NCBI GenBank assembly: GCA_030374765.1 | Contig: JARGXX010000092.1 | Coordinates: forward strand, 1,860,001 to 1,924,000 | Direction: 5' to 3' | Length of the DNA stretch: 64,000 nucleotides | Source of the DNA: Agarophyton chilense | Taxonomy: Eukaryota; Rhodophyta; Florideophyceae; Gracilariales; Gracilariaceae | Part shown: piece by piece, positions 48,807-60,904 of the stretch | How the letters are laid out: every line of letters begins with the position of its first letter | Numbering within the stretch: the stretch's first letter is position 1 | Notes under the pieces: model-generated | The model's input: the letters and a program-made list of their open reading frames with translations, nothing else | Databases searched by the model: none | Told to the model about the DNA's origin: nothing | Translations under genes and position numbers: made by a program

Positions 48807-51800
48807 CTAAATACTTCTTCTTCTTCTCGAGTCTTCTCTTCTTCTTCCTTCACATCCTTCTTCTGAAGGGAAAGGGGATTTGCAATTGCTCCGCGAAATC
48901 GCGTCTAGAAAGCCCATGTTTGCGGCGTCGATCTGCGCAGGGAGTGGTATTCGAATGCGACGATGATACCGCACAAGCTGCGAGGGCGGGATATGAGTTA
49001 TAGGCTCCAAATTATCCGCTTCCGGAGGAAAACCGTACCAACGATTACAATACAGTAGTCTGTGTGTGTCTTCGTCTTCGCCGTGATCGATGATGCGATC
49101 TATGTCGTATTCCTGGGCATGTCCCAACGTTACGGAAAATGGCACGAGGTTCCTGTTCACCGGCTTATACCGTCTGACGAACGAACCCGTTGAATCCTGA
49201 CGGGATGTGACAACTTTGTCGTTTCCTTGAACCTCCCGAGGGAGCGCTTGGGAACTCGCTATATATTCAGGTTGAACCTGCGTAGTCTATTCGGGTAGCT
49301 GAGGGCTTTTTGTGCCACTGTAGTGCCGTTCTCGGCTTCTGACTGCATAGTCGTCGGGTCTACGGTTACCCGTTTTTCTTCACGTTGCGTGTTCTTTCTG
49401 TCTTTCTTAGGGTTCTGAACCAAACTGGGCTTCTTCACCGAGGGTTCGGCTGGAGGTGCATCCACCAACAATGGAGGTTTAGCCTCATCTTCGCCTTCTT
49501 CTCTTTGGTCGGCTGACAAGCGCGATCGCTGAGCGAGTGGCGTTCCACTTGACGGTTCAACCTGAAGGGGTAATGGCGTTTTGCAGTGGCTTCTGGACAG
49601 GATCTAATTGGTCCAAATTTGAAAATATCTTTCCGGTCTATCGGTACTGTGGTCGTACCAGAGTGCTGGCTCTTGCCACGGGGCTTATTCAGTTTTTTTC
49701 GAAGAATTGCGGTGGGATGCCACTGTACTGCCGCGCAGCGGGAGATCACGAGCCGTGTCAGCACCGTGTGCCACGGGAGGCGGATCGTCTGATTAGACGG
49801 GTAGCTCCCGTTCCTGCGGATATACAGCGCTTCCTTTCCCAGTTTCCTGGGGTTCCGAGTTGTCTGGTGCGGTTTCAACGCGATCGCGCGGAAACCGTTC
49901 TACGTCCTCTCCTGTCTTCAGGACTATTTTGTCATCGGTGAGCTCCATTATCCTGAAGGATTCGGATGCTATCGGTAGCAATTTGTGACGTGGTCCGTCC
50001 TGCTTTTCAGGTCTTTCCACGCGAACAAACGCGTATCCTCCTACCCGGGTATCTGACAACTGTCTTCGCCGTCGGGCGACCGAATTAAGTTTGTAACGCG
50101 CTTGGGTGTTTGCCAATTCTCGAGCCGCTTGCTCTGTCCTGAACCTCAGGTCGTTTCTCCACTTCAGATGGTTCTTCGCCGGTGCCTGTTTGATTTCCTC
50201 GACTTCGTCCAACCTAATAGGTAGTGACGGTGGGCTACGTGATATCACGAGATCAAAAGGAGCCGCCTTTGTAGACGTATGCACTTGTGTGTTGTACGCA
50301 TAACAGAAGGTGTCTGTGTACATGTCCCACTCCTACAGGTGATCCGCGATGTAATGCCGAAGTTCGGCTAATAACGTACGGTTGTAGCGTTCCACATGAC
50401 CATTACACCGTTGATGGTCGGTCGTGGTAAGAAGGTTCTTGATGCCCATTATTCGGCATACGTTCTGAAAGAACTTAGCGAACAACTGTTTTCCATTATC
50501 TGATAGCAGAACTTCCGGCGGTCACGTACACCCAGTGTTTGATGAAAGTCTGAGCCATTATCGAGGCGGTAGTCGCCTTCAACGGTACAGTCCGTACAAG
50601 TTTGGAGAATCGATTAGTAATTACCAATAGGTAGCGATATCCTTGATTGGAACGAATTAGCTCTGCAAGTATGTCGATGCTGACGAATTGTAGAGGCGCC
50701 TTCACCGGGAAGAGGGTCATCTTTTTCCTCTTCTTATAGAGTTTCATGCGATTCATCGCACACGTTCTGCATACCTTTACCGTCGCATGGCAGTCTATTG
50801 CCAACGTTGGCCAATAGAAGTCCCTTCTTAGGATCATAAACAAGTTGGTTCCTCCTGGATGTCCAGATAGCTTCGCATGATGGCCCAAGTAGAGTACAAA
50901 ACTCTTCACAGCGTGCGGAACCACGATCTTATCATTCTTCTCGACATTTCTGAGCAATATACCTTGTGAATCGAGCGAAAAGGGCAAATCTTACCCCCCG
51001 TTAAGACGAGAGCGTATCGCTGTATAGAAGATATCTGTGAGTTGCTCATTAAAGAGCTCAGTGATCGAGATACGCTGGAGTTAATCAGGAGGTTCAGTTC
51101 CAAAGGTTGCCGTGAAAGGGTCCAATTGGGAACAATCCCCTTCATCTTCGTGATCTTCAAGTTGCGTTTCATCTTAGTTCATCTCCATTGAGAAACACGG
51201 TAAATCTTCATCGATTTCTCCTTGGGTTTCCCCTAAAGTTCCCAACCGCGATAAAGCGTCGGCCTGTATGTAAGCCAGTCCTTTCTTATGTTTAACTTCG
51301 AAATCGAATTCAGAAAGGCGTAAGCGCCAGCGTGTCAATCTTTTGGAGGGGTCTGTTATTGATAAAAACCATCGTAGGGACGAATGATCCGTATGGATGG
51401 TAAACGTTTCCCCCTGGAGATAGGGTCGTAAATTAGTAAGCGCCCACACTACCACAAGGCATTCCTTTTCTGGTACGGAGTAATTCTTCTCTGCAGCGTT
51501 CAGCGTTCGTGATCAGTAACCGATTGGTTTCCTCTGACCGTCCGGATGGGTCTGAAAAAGGGCACACCCTACCTGATACTCACTGGAGTCGGTATCCAAA
51601 GAATATAGTAGGTTAGGTTTGGGCAAGGCCAAGATTGGTGCTTAGACGAGTTTTGTCTTCAAAGTGTTGAAGACTTCGTTTGCGGCGGGTCCGAAATCCT
51701 CGAGCTTAACAGGCTGTCCTTTACGAAACAATGCGTTCAATGGATCTGCAATGTGAGAGTAGCGCGGTATGAATCGTCCGTAGACGTTACATAATCCAAG

Positions 51801-52708
51801 GAAGGATCGCAATTGAGTCTGTGTCGACGGTGGTTGCGATTCGCGGACTGCCGCTGTCTGCGCTTCATGAATTGCAAGCTGACCATGCCTAATAATTTGG
51901 CCCAAATACTTCACAGTATTAGCGAACCATTCGCATTTCTTGAACTTCAAATTTATACGTGCTGTCTGCAACGCTTTGAGGATCTCCTCCACATGTCGCA
52001 TATGACTTTCCATATCTTGAGAGAAGGCAATGACATCGTCCAAGTAGACTAGACATGTTTTCCATTTATACTTCGAGAGTAATATGTCCAGGGCGCCCTG
52101 GAAAGTTGCCGGGGCATTGGTAAGTCCAAAGGGCATCCGCTTGAAACGGTATAGTCCAGCTTGTGACACAAATGCAGTCATATCCTGGTCTTCTTCGGCT
52201 ACAGGAACCTGCTAATAGCCAGTGTTGGTTTCAAGCGTGGTGAACACGTTCGCATTGCCTAAGCTGTCTATACACTCGTCCATGCCAGGCAGTGGATAGG
52301 TATTTCGTATCTTAACTGCGTTGAGTTTCCGGTATTCGACACAGAATCGTAAAGAACTATCAGGTGGGGACTAACACCACAGGTGAAGCCCAAACAGATT
52401 GTGCTGCTTCTATTTCTCCTGCTTGCATTCCTATTAGCATCTCAGATATCCGGCAAAGGACCGTAAAGAATTCTTTCCTGATCGGTGGGTTCGGATATCC
52501 GAATAAAGTTCGGTCCGGCGTCTCTGTCAAGAACTGTCAGGCGGCGGGTCAATAAATCTTTGTCAAAGCCGATGTCGGCATAAACTTTATAGTTGCTCTT
52601 CTGCATTATCGTAATAAAGTTCTCCCGTTTCGATGGACAAGTATAACGTCTCCAAGGACGATTGAGTTCACAGTCAAAGAGTACTCGCTTTCCAACGAAC
52701 GGATTCAA
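48807..52708 (-). pseudogene. LTR1-B pol: protease, RT, RNase H, integrase, chromodomain
   Basis: Protease remnant: LTVLDRDAGPNFIRIS, where the active-site Thr-Gly is changed, so it is dead. RT (51642-52181): FKRMPFGLTNAPATFQGALD and VYLDDVIAFS, YLDD intact. RNase H (51174-51455): FTIHTDHSSLRWFLSITDP and YIQADALSRLG. Integrase: zinc-binding H-H-C-C (LGHHAKLSGHPGG ... CRTCAMNRM) and core start VSIDILAELIRS in 50496-50987, C-terminal part with AYNTQVHTSTKAAPFDLV in 49793-50323. Chromodomain (48807-49160): YDIDRIIDHGEDEDTHRLL and NRWYGFPPEADNLEPITHIP. Frames are broken near 50330-50500, 51000, 51460-51640 and 52200-52440. Confidence 0.85.
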
Positions 52709-53073
52709 TAAGCTCTACGGAATATGATGAGTCCTCATCAGACCTTTGGGTTTACAAGCGCAGTAACAAAGAGGAGAGTACTCTCTGGTCGGCTCTACGC
52801 GATGGAATAGGTCCAACCACCTAGGGGTTCCCTCATTTACTTTTCCGACTGAGGCGGGTGGTCCGCTCTTTGGGCGTTGCTTCCAACTTGCGGATTATCC
52901 TGTGGTGCTTCGGTGTCCTGATTTACTGGAGCTCCAGATTGATGTCCAGGATGGCAGATAAGCCATGCTTTCAATTACCAGTAGGTACCAGCCGGCACTC
53001 GGGTTCTTTCCTCCACTGAGAGTTTTTCGTAATTCGTGAGGACGCAAACTAAATCCTTTGCCGGAGGGGTACA

Positions 53074-55019
53074 TTATGAAGACAGATGATGACGGCCATA
53101 GCACAGATAGCATATTAACGCTTCACGGCGTACTGCGGACATCGGTTGTGATCGATACGCTATTCGCGTGTCCCCCCATCCAGTTTTTCCATTCTTGAAT
53201 CCTCCACCCGGGGGTTTCATGTATGCACGGGGTACTAGGCGCCTGCCTTCCGTAGCAATTAGAGCTTCTCCGTCTAAGGATTCTGAGTGAGGTAGATCCT
53301 CTGTGGGCACCTATAAGTGCAAATGATTCATAAGGTGAATAGCGTCTTGTTGCGACTGGTTATCGTGTCTAACAAACGACGACTCTCGAGAGTCAACTGT
53401 AGATTCCACTTGTAACACCTTTCAAGTGGGTTCCGCGGCTTGTTTACGTCTTTCCTCTTCTTTGGATGCACCAAGCGTTGTGGTGTTCCGCGTAACTGCG
53501 CGAGCTCTTTCCACGTTACCTTGAGCTTGCACGAACTGAACCAACTCCAGAAACGAGGTTGTTTCATGCTTCTCTCGAAACCAATCCACTAGAGATTTGA
53601 TAGTGGGATCGAGCCCATCGTTGAACAAAGTAATCTTGTCCTCCGTTGAGTGAACGTTTCCAAGGCGCGTAGCCATTTTGTTAAGCCTCGAGCTATACTT
53701 TGCTTCTCTCTCACCAGGTTTCTGGGTTACATCACGAAGATCCAGAATTGCCTGTCGGATTGCGTTCGATGTCACATAGCTTCGCAGTAAGTACTGCACA
53801 GCCTCCGGCCAGGATGTCCCACCTCCTTCGTCAGCTGTAAGGGATCCGCAAACGGAACGATATTGCTCGGAGACAAAACCCGTCAAGAAATGTGGCAATG
53901 AAACCGAAGCTTGTGGTTCACTCATTTCTAAGTTGTCCGCCTCGGCAACGAAACGAGTAAGAAGCTCGATAAAGAGAATGGGCGTTTTGCCATCAAATAC
54001 TAGATCATTCAGTCCAAAACTCAACCGCTTCATATGCTCCTTAACCTTTGCGGTTTGGCGACCCGATCCCTTCTCTCCTCTTCTCTCTTGGCGATAATAT
54101 CTACAGTCCAGGACCTTCCGATACAACAGATTCGTACAAAGAAGTGGCCTGGGACGCTTGTACTCAGGACCCTTCTTTCTTAATAGCCAAGAAGACTTGT
54201 TCCTCTTCCTAGAACGGGAACTACTCTGATCATCATCACTGGCATCGTCAGTGGACCTATTCGACGAGTCAGACTCGTCAGCACTGGGTGCTCATCCTCC
54301 GATCCTGATGAATCATCACTACTATCAGTCTTGGACTCTCTCTTCTTGCGACGTCTTGACTTCGATTTCTTCGAATGATCTTCCCTCAAGGGGATTTCAT
54401 TTTCGTCTCTCACGACTTGGGTAGCAGTAGTCTGCTCATTCACTACTGCCTCCAGGCGTTCCAGACGAGGGTTAATTCGAGTAAGGATTTCTTCAAGGTC
54501 AACGGTGAGGCCCCGTAAAGCCTCCGGAGCATTACTATTCCTTTCCATTACTTGATCCAAATCCTCTCGCGAAGTTCTTACAACCGCGGAAATCGAGTTC
54601 CTTTCTTCTAAACGAGCGAGTACGCCTTTTTTTCGGCGCAAGCGCTCGACATCCTTGGTAATGACCGTAATCTGCGATTCCAATCCAATGATTCGCTCAC
54701 GATAGGCGTTTGACTCAGATTTGAAACCCAGCATCTGAGCGCGTAAATCATTTTCTCCAGCAGAAGTTACGACCTGTTAGTCTCTAGGTTCATTATGGGA
54801 ACCATTCGCATCCGTGGCTGGTTCAATAGCCAAGTCTGCGGGCGTGGGTACATCCGAGAGATCTCGTCTATCGGTCACCGAACGAAAGCGCGTCATTTCT
54901 TGACGATATAGTCGCTCTCCGGCTTCTGTAGATGAGGAGAGCCTCGGTCGTGGGCGTCGGTCTGAAGGGCCCGGGGCACCAGTAATATACTGCGTCTTCT
55001 TTTTCGGCATTGCGAACAA
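53074..55019 (-). pseudogene. LTR1-B gag
   Basis: 54777-55019 is the basic N-terminal piece. 54180-54734 is a likely coiled coil (AYRERIIGLESQITVITKD; LRRKKGVLARLEERN) followed by a Ser/Lys tail. 53422-54126 is the capsid-like domain (LIARFV-type helices: ILFIELLTRFVAEADNLEM; PHFLTGFVSEQYRSV; VQYLLRSYVTSNAIRQAIL), ending with KEEERRKQAAEP. 53074-53310 ends with a Cys cluster (ALICYLCYGRHHLSS) like a zinc knuckle. The order matches LTR2-A gag. Several frame breaks make it non-functional. Confidence 0.75.
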
Positions 55020-55203
55020 ATCTAATGTTCGAAGAAGAAATAATTGAGGTATTCAATTGAATACGACAGCGTGGTTAGCTACGGAACTCTGTAATAGCTG
55101 GACATGTTTGGAAACCGTTCACAAGATCGTGTTTTGCTCGAATTATATATCGGTATCGATAGCACGTTCCAGGTGCGAAATATTTGGAGTAGCCGACCGC
55201 AGT

Positions 55204-55223
55204 GTTTCTTAGTCAGGAGACCA
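55204..55223 (-). promoter_or_regulatory. Primer-binding site of LTR1-B
   Basis: The minus strand TGGTCTCCTGACTAAGAAAC lies two bases after the 5' LTR end ACTACA. It matches the LTR2-A site at 18 of 20 positions, so both families were probably primed by the same tRNA. Confidence 0.7.
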
Positions 55224-55225
55224 CT

Positions 55226-55597
55226 TGTAGTGTTCGCTCTACGGAGAGAGCAGACACCTGCGATAGTGTTGGCGACTGCCAAATGGGTGCTTGCGGCTAA
55301 GAGGAAGATGTGTTAGAGCACAAGTCTAGTGAGCTAGAATGGGGGTTGTAAGGCCCTACTCGCCAATGACTGTAGTTGGTAATATGGAACGTACAACTAC
55401 TTGTTGTTGCTTGTCCGGATCTCCGGTTAGGGAATCCTGAACAATGAACAAGACAGTTGTTAAACCCGTTGTGGTCTCCTTTGCTTTGGAGCCGGCGCTT
55501 CCCTCTGTCCCTTATGTACTGTGCACAGGTGTGAGCGCCGCATTTAATAATATCTAGAGACAAACTTGATCAGCCAATTAATCCTTCTACGTCTGTG
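55226..55597 (-). repeat. LTR1-B 5' LTR, truncated
   Basis: About 370 bp collinear with the inner half of 47708-48359. Similarity stops near 55590-55597, so the outer part of the LTR is lost or replaced. Confidence 0.82.
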
Positions 55598-55831
55598 TTC
55601 TCGGAAAGCTAGTATTAGCAGCTAGTTTAGTATGCCGCAAGATATCCGACAAAAAATCTGCGAAATATGACGGGTCGCGGATGCAGAAGCAATTTCTGTT
55701 AATTTTCTATAGTGCCAGCTAGTTTTGGCTTTCGATTCTTTATCAAATTCCTGCACATTATGAAAGGGAAATGAGTGCAGAAGCCCCTGATAGTTTACCG
55801 CCTATATTTGGATGCCAAACCCTAGATGTGA

Positions 55832-56323
55832 ATGACAAAAGTCGGGCTCAAACACCCTCACACCAACCCATATCACAATGATACCTCCCAGAACCAGCAT
55901 CCACAATACGACCTGATTTCGTCCACCCTCCCCTTGCACCCCTCATCCTCCTCCCCACTCCCTGCAATCCCCGCTACAAACCCTCCTTCCTCCTTCTCCT
56001 CTTCCCCATCAACCCCCCTACTCCTAGCTCCAAAAATCGTCCCACCTACCCTCCCAATCTGCAACCTACACCACCCATCCACACGCGTCACACCTCAATC
56101 CCGCCCGCCACCATTCTTCTCCCAAACACCCTTTCCATCCTCCACCTCCATAGCTTCCCCTCACAACCCTCTTCAAGATGGCAATGCAGACATTGCTGTC
56201 GTTTCAATCTCCGGCAGAACCTCTTCCCAGGTGACTGCGAACCCGCAGGTTTCCACAAACGTATACTATACTACTGCTCCCTCGAGGGACACTCAGCTTG
56301 CCGCCCATCTTAAGATTTCGTGA
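55832..56323 (+). CDS. Pro/Ser-rich hypothetical ORF
   Basis: An open frame of 163 codons with an ATG. The product is dominated by Pro, Ser, Thr and short hydrophobic residues, and the DNA is C-rich on this strand, which alone can keep a frame open. No domain is visible. I list it as a weak candidate only. Confidence 0.25.
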   Translation: MTKVGLKHPHTNPYHNDTSQNQHPQYDLISSTLPLHPSSSSPLPAIPATNPPSSFSSSPSTPLLLAPKIVPPTLPICNLHHPSTRVTPQSRPPPFFSQTPFPSSTSIASPHNPLQDGNADIAVVSISGRTSSQVTANPQVSTNVYYTTAPSRDTQLAAHLKIS

Positions 56324-56757
56324 GGGTATGGATTCCGAGCGTAGTTCAAAGACACAGAGCATCCGGTTCATTGAACAACATATTTACCATGTGTCACATT
56401 CCTAGCGAATCACGTCACAGAGTCAGCGAGAAACCTCCTGAACACAATTAGCGCAACATATGAACTTGAAATGATTTCTAAGAAACTATCGCAGCGGCGT
56501 GTCATCGTTGGAGTTGCTTACTCTAGCATGCAAGCACGAAGCTTTTGTCACACAGAGTTTTGCAGTAACTCAACCGCATTCGAATGTGTCCACCCCACTC
56601 TGCCGCACAGTGATTAGTGTGTGGAATTTCCTCTCCATTCGTGCGCGTCAAAGAGTTAGGACTGACACTACATCATGCATTTCTGCACTTGTTTGGGGGG
56701 GGGGCTTTGCTCTAATTTCTACAATAAATCGGTCCTCTGACGCACTCTTCGCTTCCC

Positions 56758-56765
56758 TATAAAAG
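56758..56765 (+). promoter_or_regulatory. TATA box upstream of a short ORF
   Basis: TATAAAAG followed 46 bp later by AGAATGGCC. The spacing is that of a normal core promoter with a very short leader. Confidence 0.5.
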
Positions 56766-56810
56766 TCACCCGTCCCATCCCGCCCCCTGCTCTCGTCTCG
56801 ATCCCATAGA

Positions 56811-56897
56811 ATGGCCAACCCCCCTCCCTCCGCCTACTTCAAAGACAGGATTAGAAAATCCCTTCAGGTTTCACACATAGTCAACGCTGCTGGCTAG
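56811..56897 (+). pseudogene. Short ORF with promoter and downstream intron-like segment
   Basis: ATG in good context 46 bp after a TATA box opens a 28-residue frame (MANPPPSAYFKDRIRKSLQ, ending NAAG) that stops at TAG. Three bases later an intron-like segment begins (GTACGT at 56900, TTTGTGCAG at 56981-56989, 90 nt). Its length is close to the verified 78-nt PMT intron. Joining the exons in frame meets another stop soon after. This is a decayed gene start, a non-coding RNA or a gene for a tiny protein. I cannot decide. Confidence 0.3.
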
Positions 56898-57703
56898 TCG
56901 TACGTATTTCTTTTTTCTTGCGTGTATTTCGGGGAGTCGCCACAATGAATCGTGCACTAACCAATGCCTCCTTTTCCTTCTTTGTGCAGGATTAGGTCGT
57001 AACAAGTCTCCGGGACCATCGGTCTCCAGGAGTAGCCGAGCTTGGACGTCACCAGAGGCTGATCAAAATGCAGAGGGAGCATGAAAGGGCTCGTGATTGG
57101 CACCAGTCAATAGTCCTAAGAACAAGTGCCCTCTGTACACCTCTGAGGTTGGATGTGTAGGGCGTACTGACCACTACCCGGCGACTCTTTTGTATTTGCT
57201 TCACGCATGCTGTCGACAGGATGGGCTAAAAAGCATTACATAAACAAGGTAAGTCACAGAGATAGGTTCTCATCGTCCAGCTGCATACTTTCGACTCGAC
57301 CTAGAACTAGAATTATGAATAGACTTTGTGTCTATCTGCTAGGATCTACGTGCGTTTTTCGTTCCGCATTCCGAGTTCCGCGTTTCCCAGCAGTTTCCCT
57401 GGTCGGTAGTGCGGCACCCTATCTGGTAGTGCGCTCATTCATTGCAAAATTGGCGCATGTGTCTCTGTTGAAACTTGTACTTGCTTCTTAATAAAGATCT
57501 TCCAACACAATTATGAGAGAAAGCTCACTTCAATATATAAAGTTGGATCCCGAGGTCTGAGGGGTTTTCCCAGATTCGAGAGTTAACGTTCCATAGTTCC
57601 CTCAAGATCTTTCGAATAGTGATTGGATGATCGGCATCACACTATCTATTTGTTCGGGCATTCGCAATAACCCAAACCCAGCTCAAGAGGCGATGACATT
57701 CGG

Positions 57704-60700
57704 TCAAGTTATTGCGGTCAACACTGCGTCGTTTCCTGGCATAGAACCATCAACGGGACTCGTGGACTCACGCGCCACCTTTCCGGTTCGGGACCTTTCT
57801 CCAACTTCAGCTTCCTCAACAACTGGGGTTGGATTTTCCCCAGAGGCGCCTGATTCTGAAACGTCAATGAGCGATGCACCTGTTTGTGTCGAGGACGTTT
57901 TCACAGCTTCCTCTGCAATTATTGAGGATGCCTCTGGAACCCTCTCAGTATTCAACCACACTTGGCTCATAGATACATCATCCCCATTCTGAATTTCACC
58001 TGTAAACTGTTGTGGAGGTTCAACCGTTTCGATCTTGGTACTTTGTACAGCATTTTTCAACTCAAACTCGTCACCTATAGCTAATCTTGTGCATTTGGGG
58101 AGGCGTTAGGTGGTCTTAACGCGAGAAGAGCTTTCATCTGTTGTTCCAGGACCATCGAACGTGAAAGCACCCTTTCCCTGTTCTGCTATGTCCCCGTCTT
58201 CTTCGCGTTGATTTTCTCCATGGCACACTTGGTTAGTTTCCATATCATGCCCGCTATCATCATTCACAACTGCGAAATCCACTGTATTTGCACAGCCTGT
58301 TTCTTTCACTTCTAGTCTTTGGCGCGGATGAGACGTGACATCGGAGCCTCCTCGTGATGTAATTTCTCTTGAATACACTATATCCAGTTCCATATCATCC
58401 CCAGCAACGGGAGTGAGTTCACGCAAAACAGCAGTCACCACCCGCAGCATTTGATTCCGTAATATCCGCACTTTCAAGAAATGGCTGCTTTGAAGGTGGC
58501 TGCGCTGATGGTGGCTGCGCTGATGGTGGCTGCGCTTATTGTCCTTCGAGTATTCTAACACCAGCTGCCCTGATCTCGCAAACCACAGCGCCGCCTGTAT
58601 CATTCGCCTCTCCACCCCTTTCGACGCTATCATCGGTCTCCCACACTTGCACGCTATCCTGAATATTCCCAGCCCCTTCAACATTTATGTCTGTTACCAT
58701 CCCTTCCACTTCCGAAGTTTTAAGTACAGGCTCTGAATCAAAAGCACATTTAGGCTCTACGGATTACTGCTCTGCCATTTCTAAACAATGATTATCATTC
58801 GATGTTGGATCTTCATTCTCATTGAAATCCGCAGACACAAATGTACCAAAATACTGAGGCATTCGGACGTTGGGGACTAACACGGAATCAAACTCACTAT
58901 TTCGTTCCGCATATTCGTTCACATGGAAAGGAATTTCAGCTGTTGAGGATGGCGCGGACACAAGCTTGCTGCTAATTTTTGCCAATTGTCCATATCGTTT
59001 ATGTTCTGTGTCAACGGCATTAGTTAACCCGTAATTTTCCTTCAGCTTTTCGCTTTAGGAGGAAGTCACCATAGCTTTTTCTTGGGCATCTAATCCACTG
59101 ACTGTTTTTACCGTGGAATGGATTTCAAATTCCTTGGACATTGCATTTTCGTTCGCTGATTCAATTGGTTCTCTGAGTAATAAATATTTCATACAAACAA
59201 GTGCTCCTCTTTCTCTTCCTGTTTCACCTGGCTCCGTATCTTTCGAACAGGGGACTGTTGTCATCAATGTAGCGCTTACGGGTTGAACGATGTCTTTTCA
59301 AAAGGCATCGTTCAACCCGAAAGCACCGGAAGCACCGAACGCTGACGGAAGATCCGTCAGCGCCCAAGTCCTGTTCTGGTAAGGCGTGGGTATCCAGAAC
59401 AGGAGCTGAATATTCATATTGTAGAATGCTGGCAACTGCCATTTCTTATGATGTCGGAGAACTGTTTTCGACCTTCAAATCCCCGGCGGATACTGCATTG
59501 AGCCCCGTACTTCTCACAATCGGGATCATTCTGCAGGGGACTTTCTGTTTTCAAAACGCAAGCAACGACTTCGTCGTCTGGATTTCCTTCAAAGTTTGGA
59601 AAACGTGGCGCTTCGTCGGCTGGAGTTTCTGAAACCCCTGCACACAGCTGAGTAACAAATAAACCTCTCTTGATGCAGGCTTTTGGGCTTCGGGTGCCAC
59701 CATTTTCTAAACCTCATGCTCAGCAAAAGATTCCACGTTCTCTTCTGTAGACTCATTTGTCGGCTGAATCCTATCAACATATACAGATTCAAATGCCTCT
59801 AGCAATAGGTCTGACACAGTCTCATGCGCATCAGTTCTGCCTTAAGAAGCTTCGCTGCCTGAGTCTAGATGCTCTTCAACCGTTTTTTCACCCACAGTGC
59901 TTTCAAGGGGCTCATTGTCGTGTGGAAAACCCTCTCGTCGTTGTTCGAACCAGTCAATTATTCCATGGTTGATTCCGCTTTGTCTTTTTGGTGTATTTGT
60001 AATATCAATCCTACCGTCGGATTCAGCATTGTTCCCAATGGCGGATTTGTCTACTCCCCAGGGCTCAGTATCCAACCCCCCACCAGTCTCTGGAGCTGAA
60101 ACTTTTCGAGATTTCTGACAGTTCTTGTCTTCTTCGCCAAAATCTGTCGCAGAAGTGATGCCACTCGTTTGCGGGGATTCTTGCACTATTTCGATGTCTC
60201 TTGCGGACAGTGCGCGATTCTCGCTTCGAAAATCTTTGATTTCAGTCTTTCTCTCGTCCGCCATCATTACGTTCATGAGTTCGCTCATTGACTTTGTTTC
60301 AGTGCCAAGAACTTTTTCAGAATGTGCAAGAATTGCACTTGAGATGGTTTCAGTTGCTTTTGTTTTTTTCCACCGGATGATGTTCAAGCTGTTTCCCATT
60401 ATCGACGGTCGCAGCGTCTTCAAAACCACTGCCAGCCTCTAAATGCGATTGTACGTTTTCGGGATGTTGAACGTTCTCATTTTCGACAGCTTAATCTTCA
60501 CGAGCTACTTCTGATTTTTCCCTGTGAAAACTTATTGCAGTGTGGGTCCGAGTCAGTGCCTTTGCTGTCGAAGCGACTTGCTTGTTAGAATTTGGCTTGA
60601 ATCCAATGTCCGCTTCAATCAGCTTCCGTCCAGCTTGTGCAATTTCGCCTGCACTGCGATCAGATTCAGCAAGCTTAGAAATGTCTGTTGAAGTGACTAG

Positions 60701-60904
60701 TTCAGCCATGGCCTCTGAGTGCACAACTGACAAGCCACCCTCATGGACTGCAGGGGTTCTGTTTGACCCAGAAGCCCCCAATTCTGTTAGATACTCATCG
60801 CCATGGACTCTGTCTACCATCTTCCCGTCGGATTGAAAATCATACTCAGGGGAAGTTTCATTTCTGTGGAAAGTCGGCGGAGCTCCAGAATTGCTAGATT
60901 GCAC
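57704..60904 (-). pseudogene. Degenerate Ser/Glu-rich coding sequence (minus strand)
   Basis: A succession of minus-strand frames (60491-60904, 59842-60429, 59224-59442, 58764-58985, 58106-58684, 57704-58060) with similar composition: Ser, Glu, Asp, Thr and Asn-rich, no hydrophobic core. The frames switch after short gaps. For example, after the stop at 60491 the frame continues VENENVQHPENVQSHLEAGS before shifting. This looks like one long disordered, acidic protein broken by indels. It follows the Pds5-like fragment at 60814-61311 and may be its former tail, but that connection is an inference. A 15-bp tandem repeat (GATGGTGGCTGCGCT) lies at about 58490-58540. Confidence 0.4.
59279..59403. 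repeat. Cluster of three adjacent inverted repeats
   Basis: (1) 59279-59298 and 59300-59319: 20-bp arms, one T:G position, one-base spacer. (2) 59340-59349 and 59353-59362: CGCTGACGGA/TCCGTCAGCG, perfect, 3-base loop. (3) 59369-59379 and 59394-59404: TCCTGTTCTGG/CCAGAACAGGA, perfect, 14-base loop. A short direct repeat (AAGCACCGG AAGCACCGA) lies between the first two. All fit within 126 bp. Confidence 0.8.

Larger units (their letters stand above)
47708..55597 (-). mobile_element. LTR1-B: Ty3/Gypsy chromovirus, minus orientation
   Basis: A second member of the LTR1 family with its own gag-pol remains. The 3' LTR is 47708-48359 and the 5' LTR is 55226 to about 55597 (its outer part is lost). 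Between them, on the minus strand, are the PBS, gag, protease, RT, RNase H, integrase and chromodomain, then the remnant of the antisense gene and the polypurine tract. Left flank is GCAAC; no partner duplication can be seen because the right LTR is truncated. All frames are broken. Confidence 0.87.

Noticed and set aside
56990-57030. GTCGTAACAAG-T-CTCCG resembling the 3' end of small-subunit rRNA
   Set aside because: Only about 11 bases match and the flanks are unrelated, so it is treated as coincidence.
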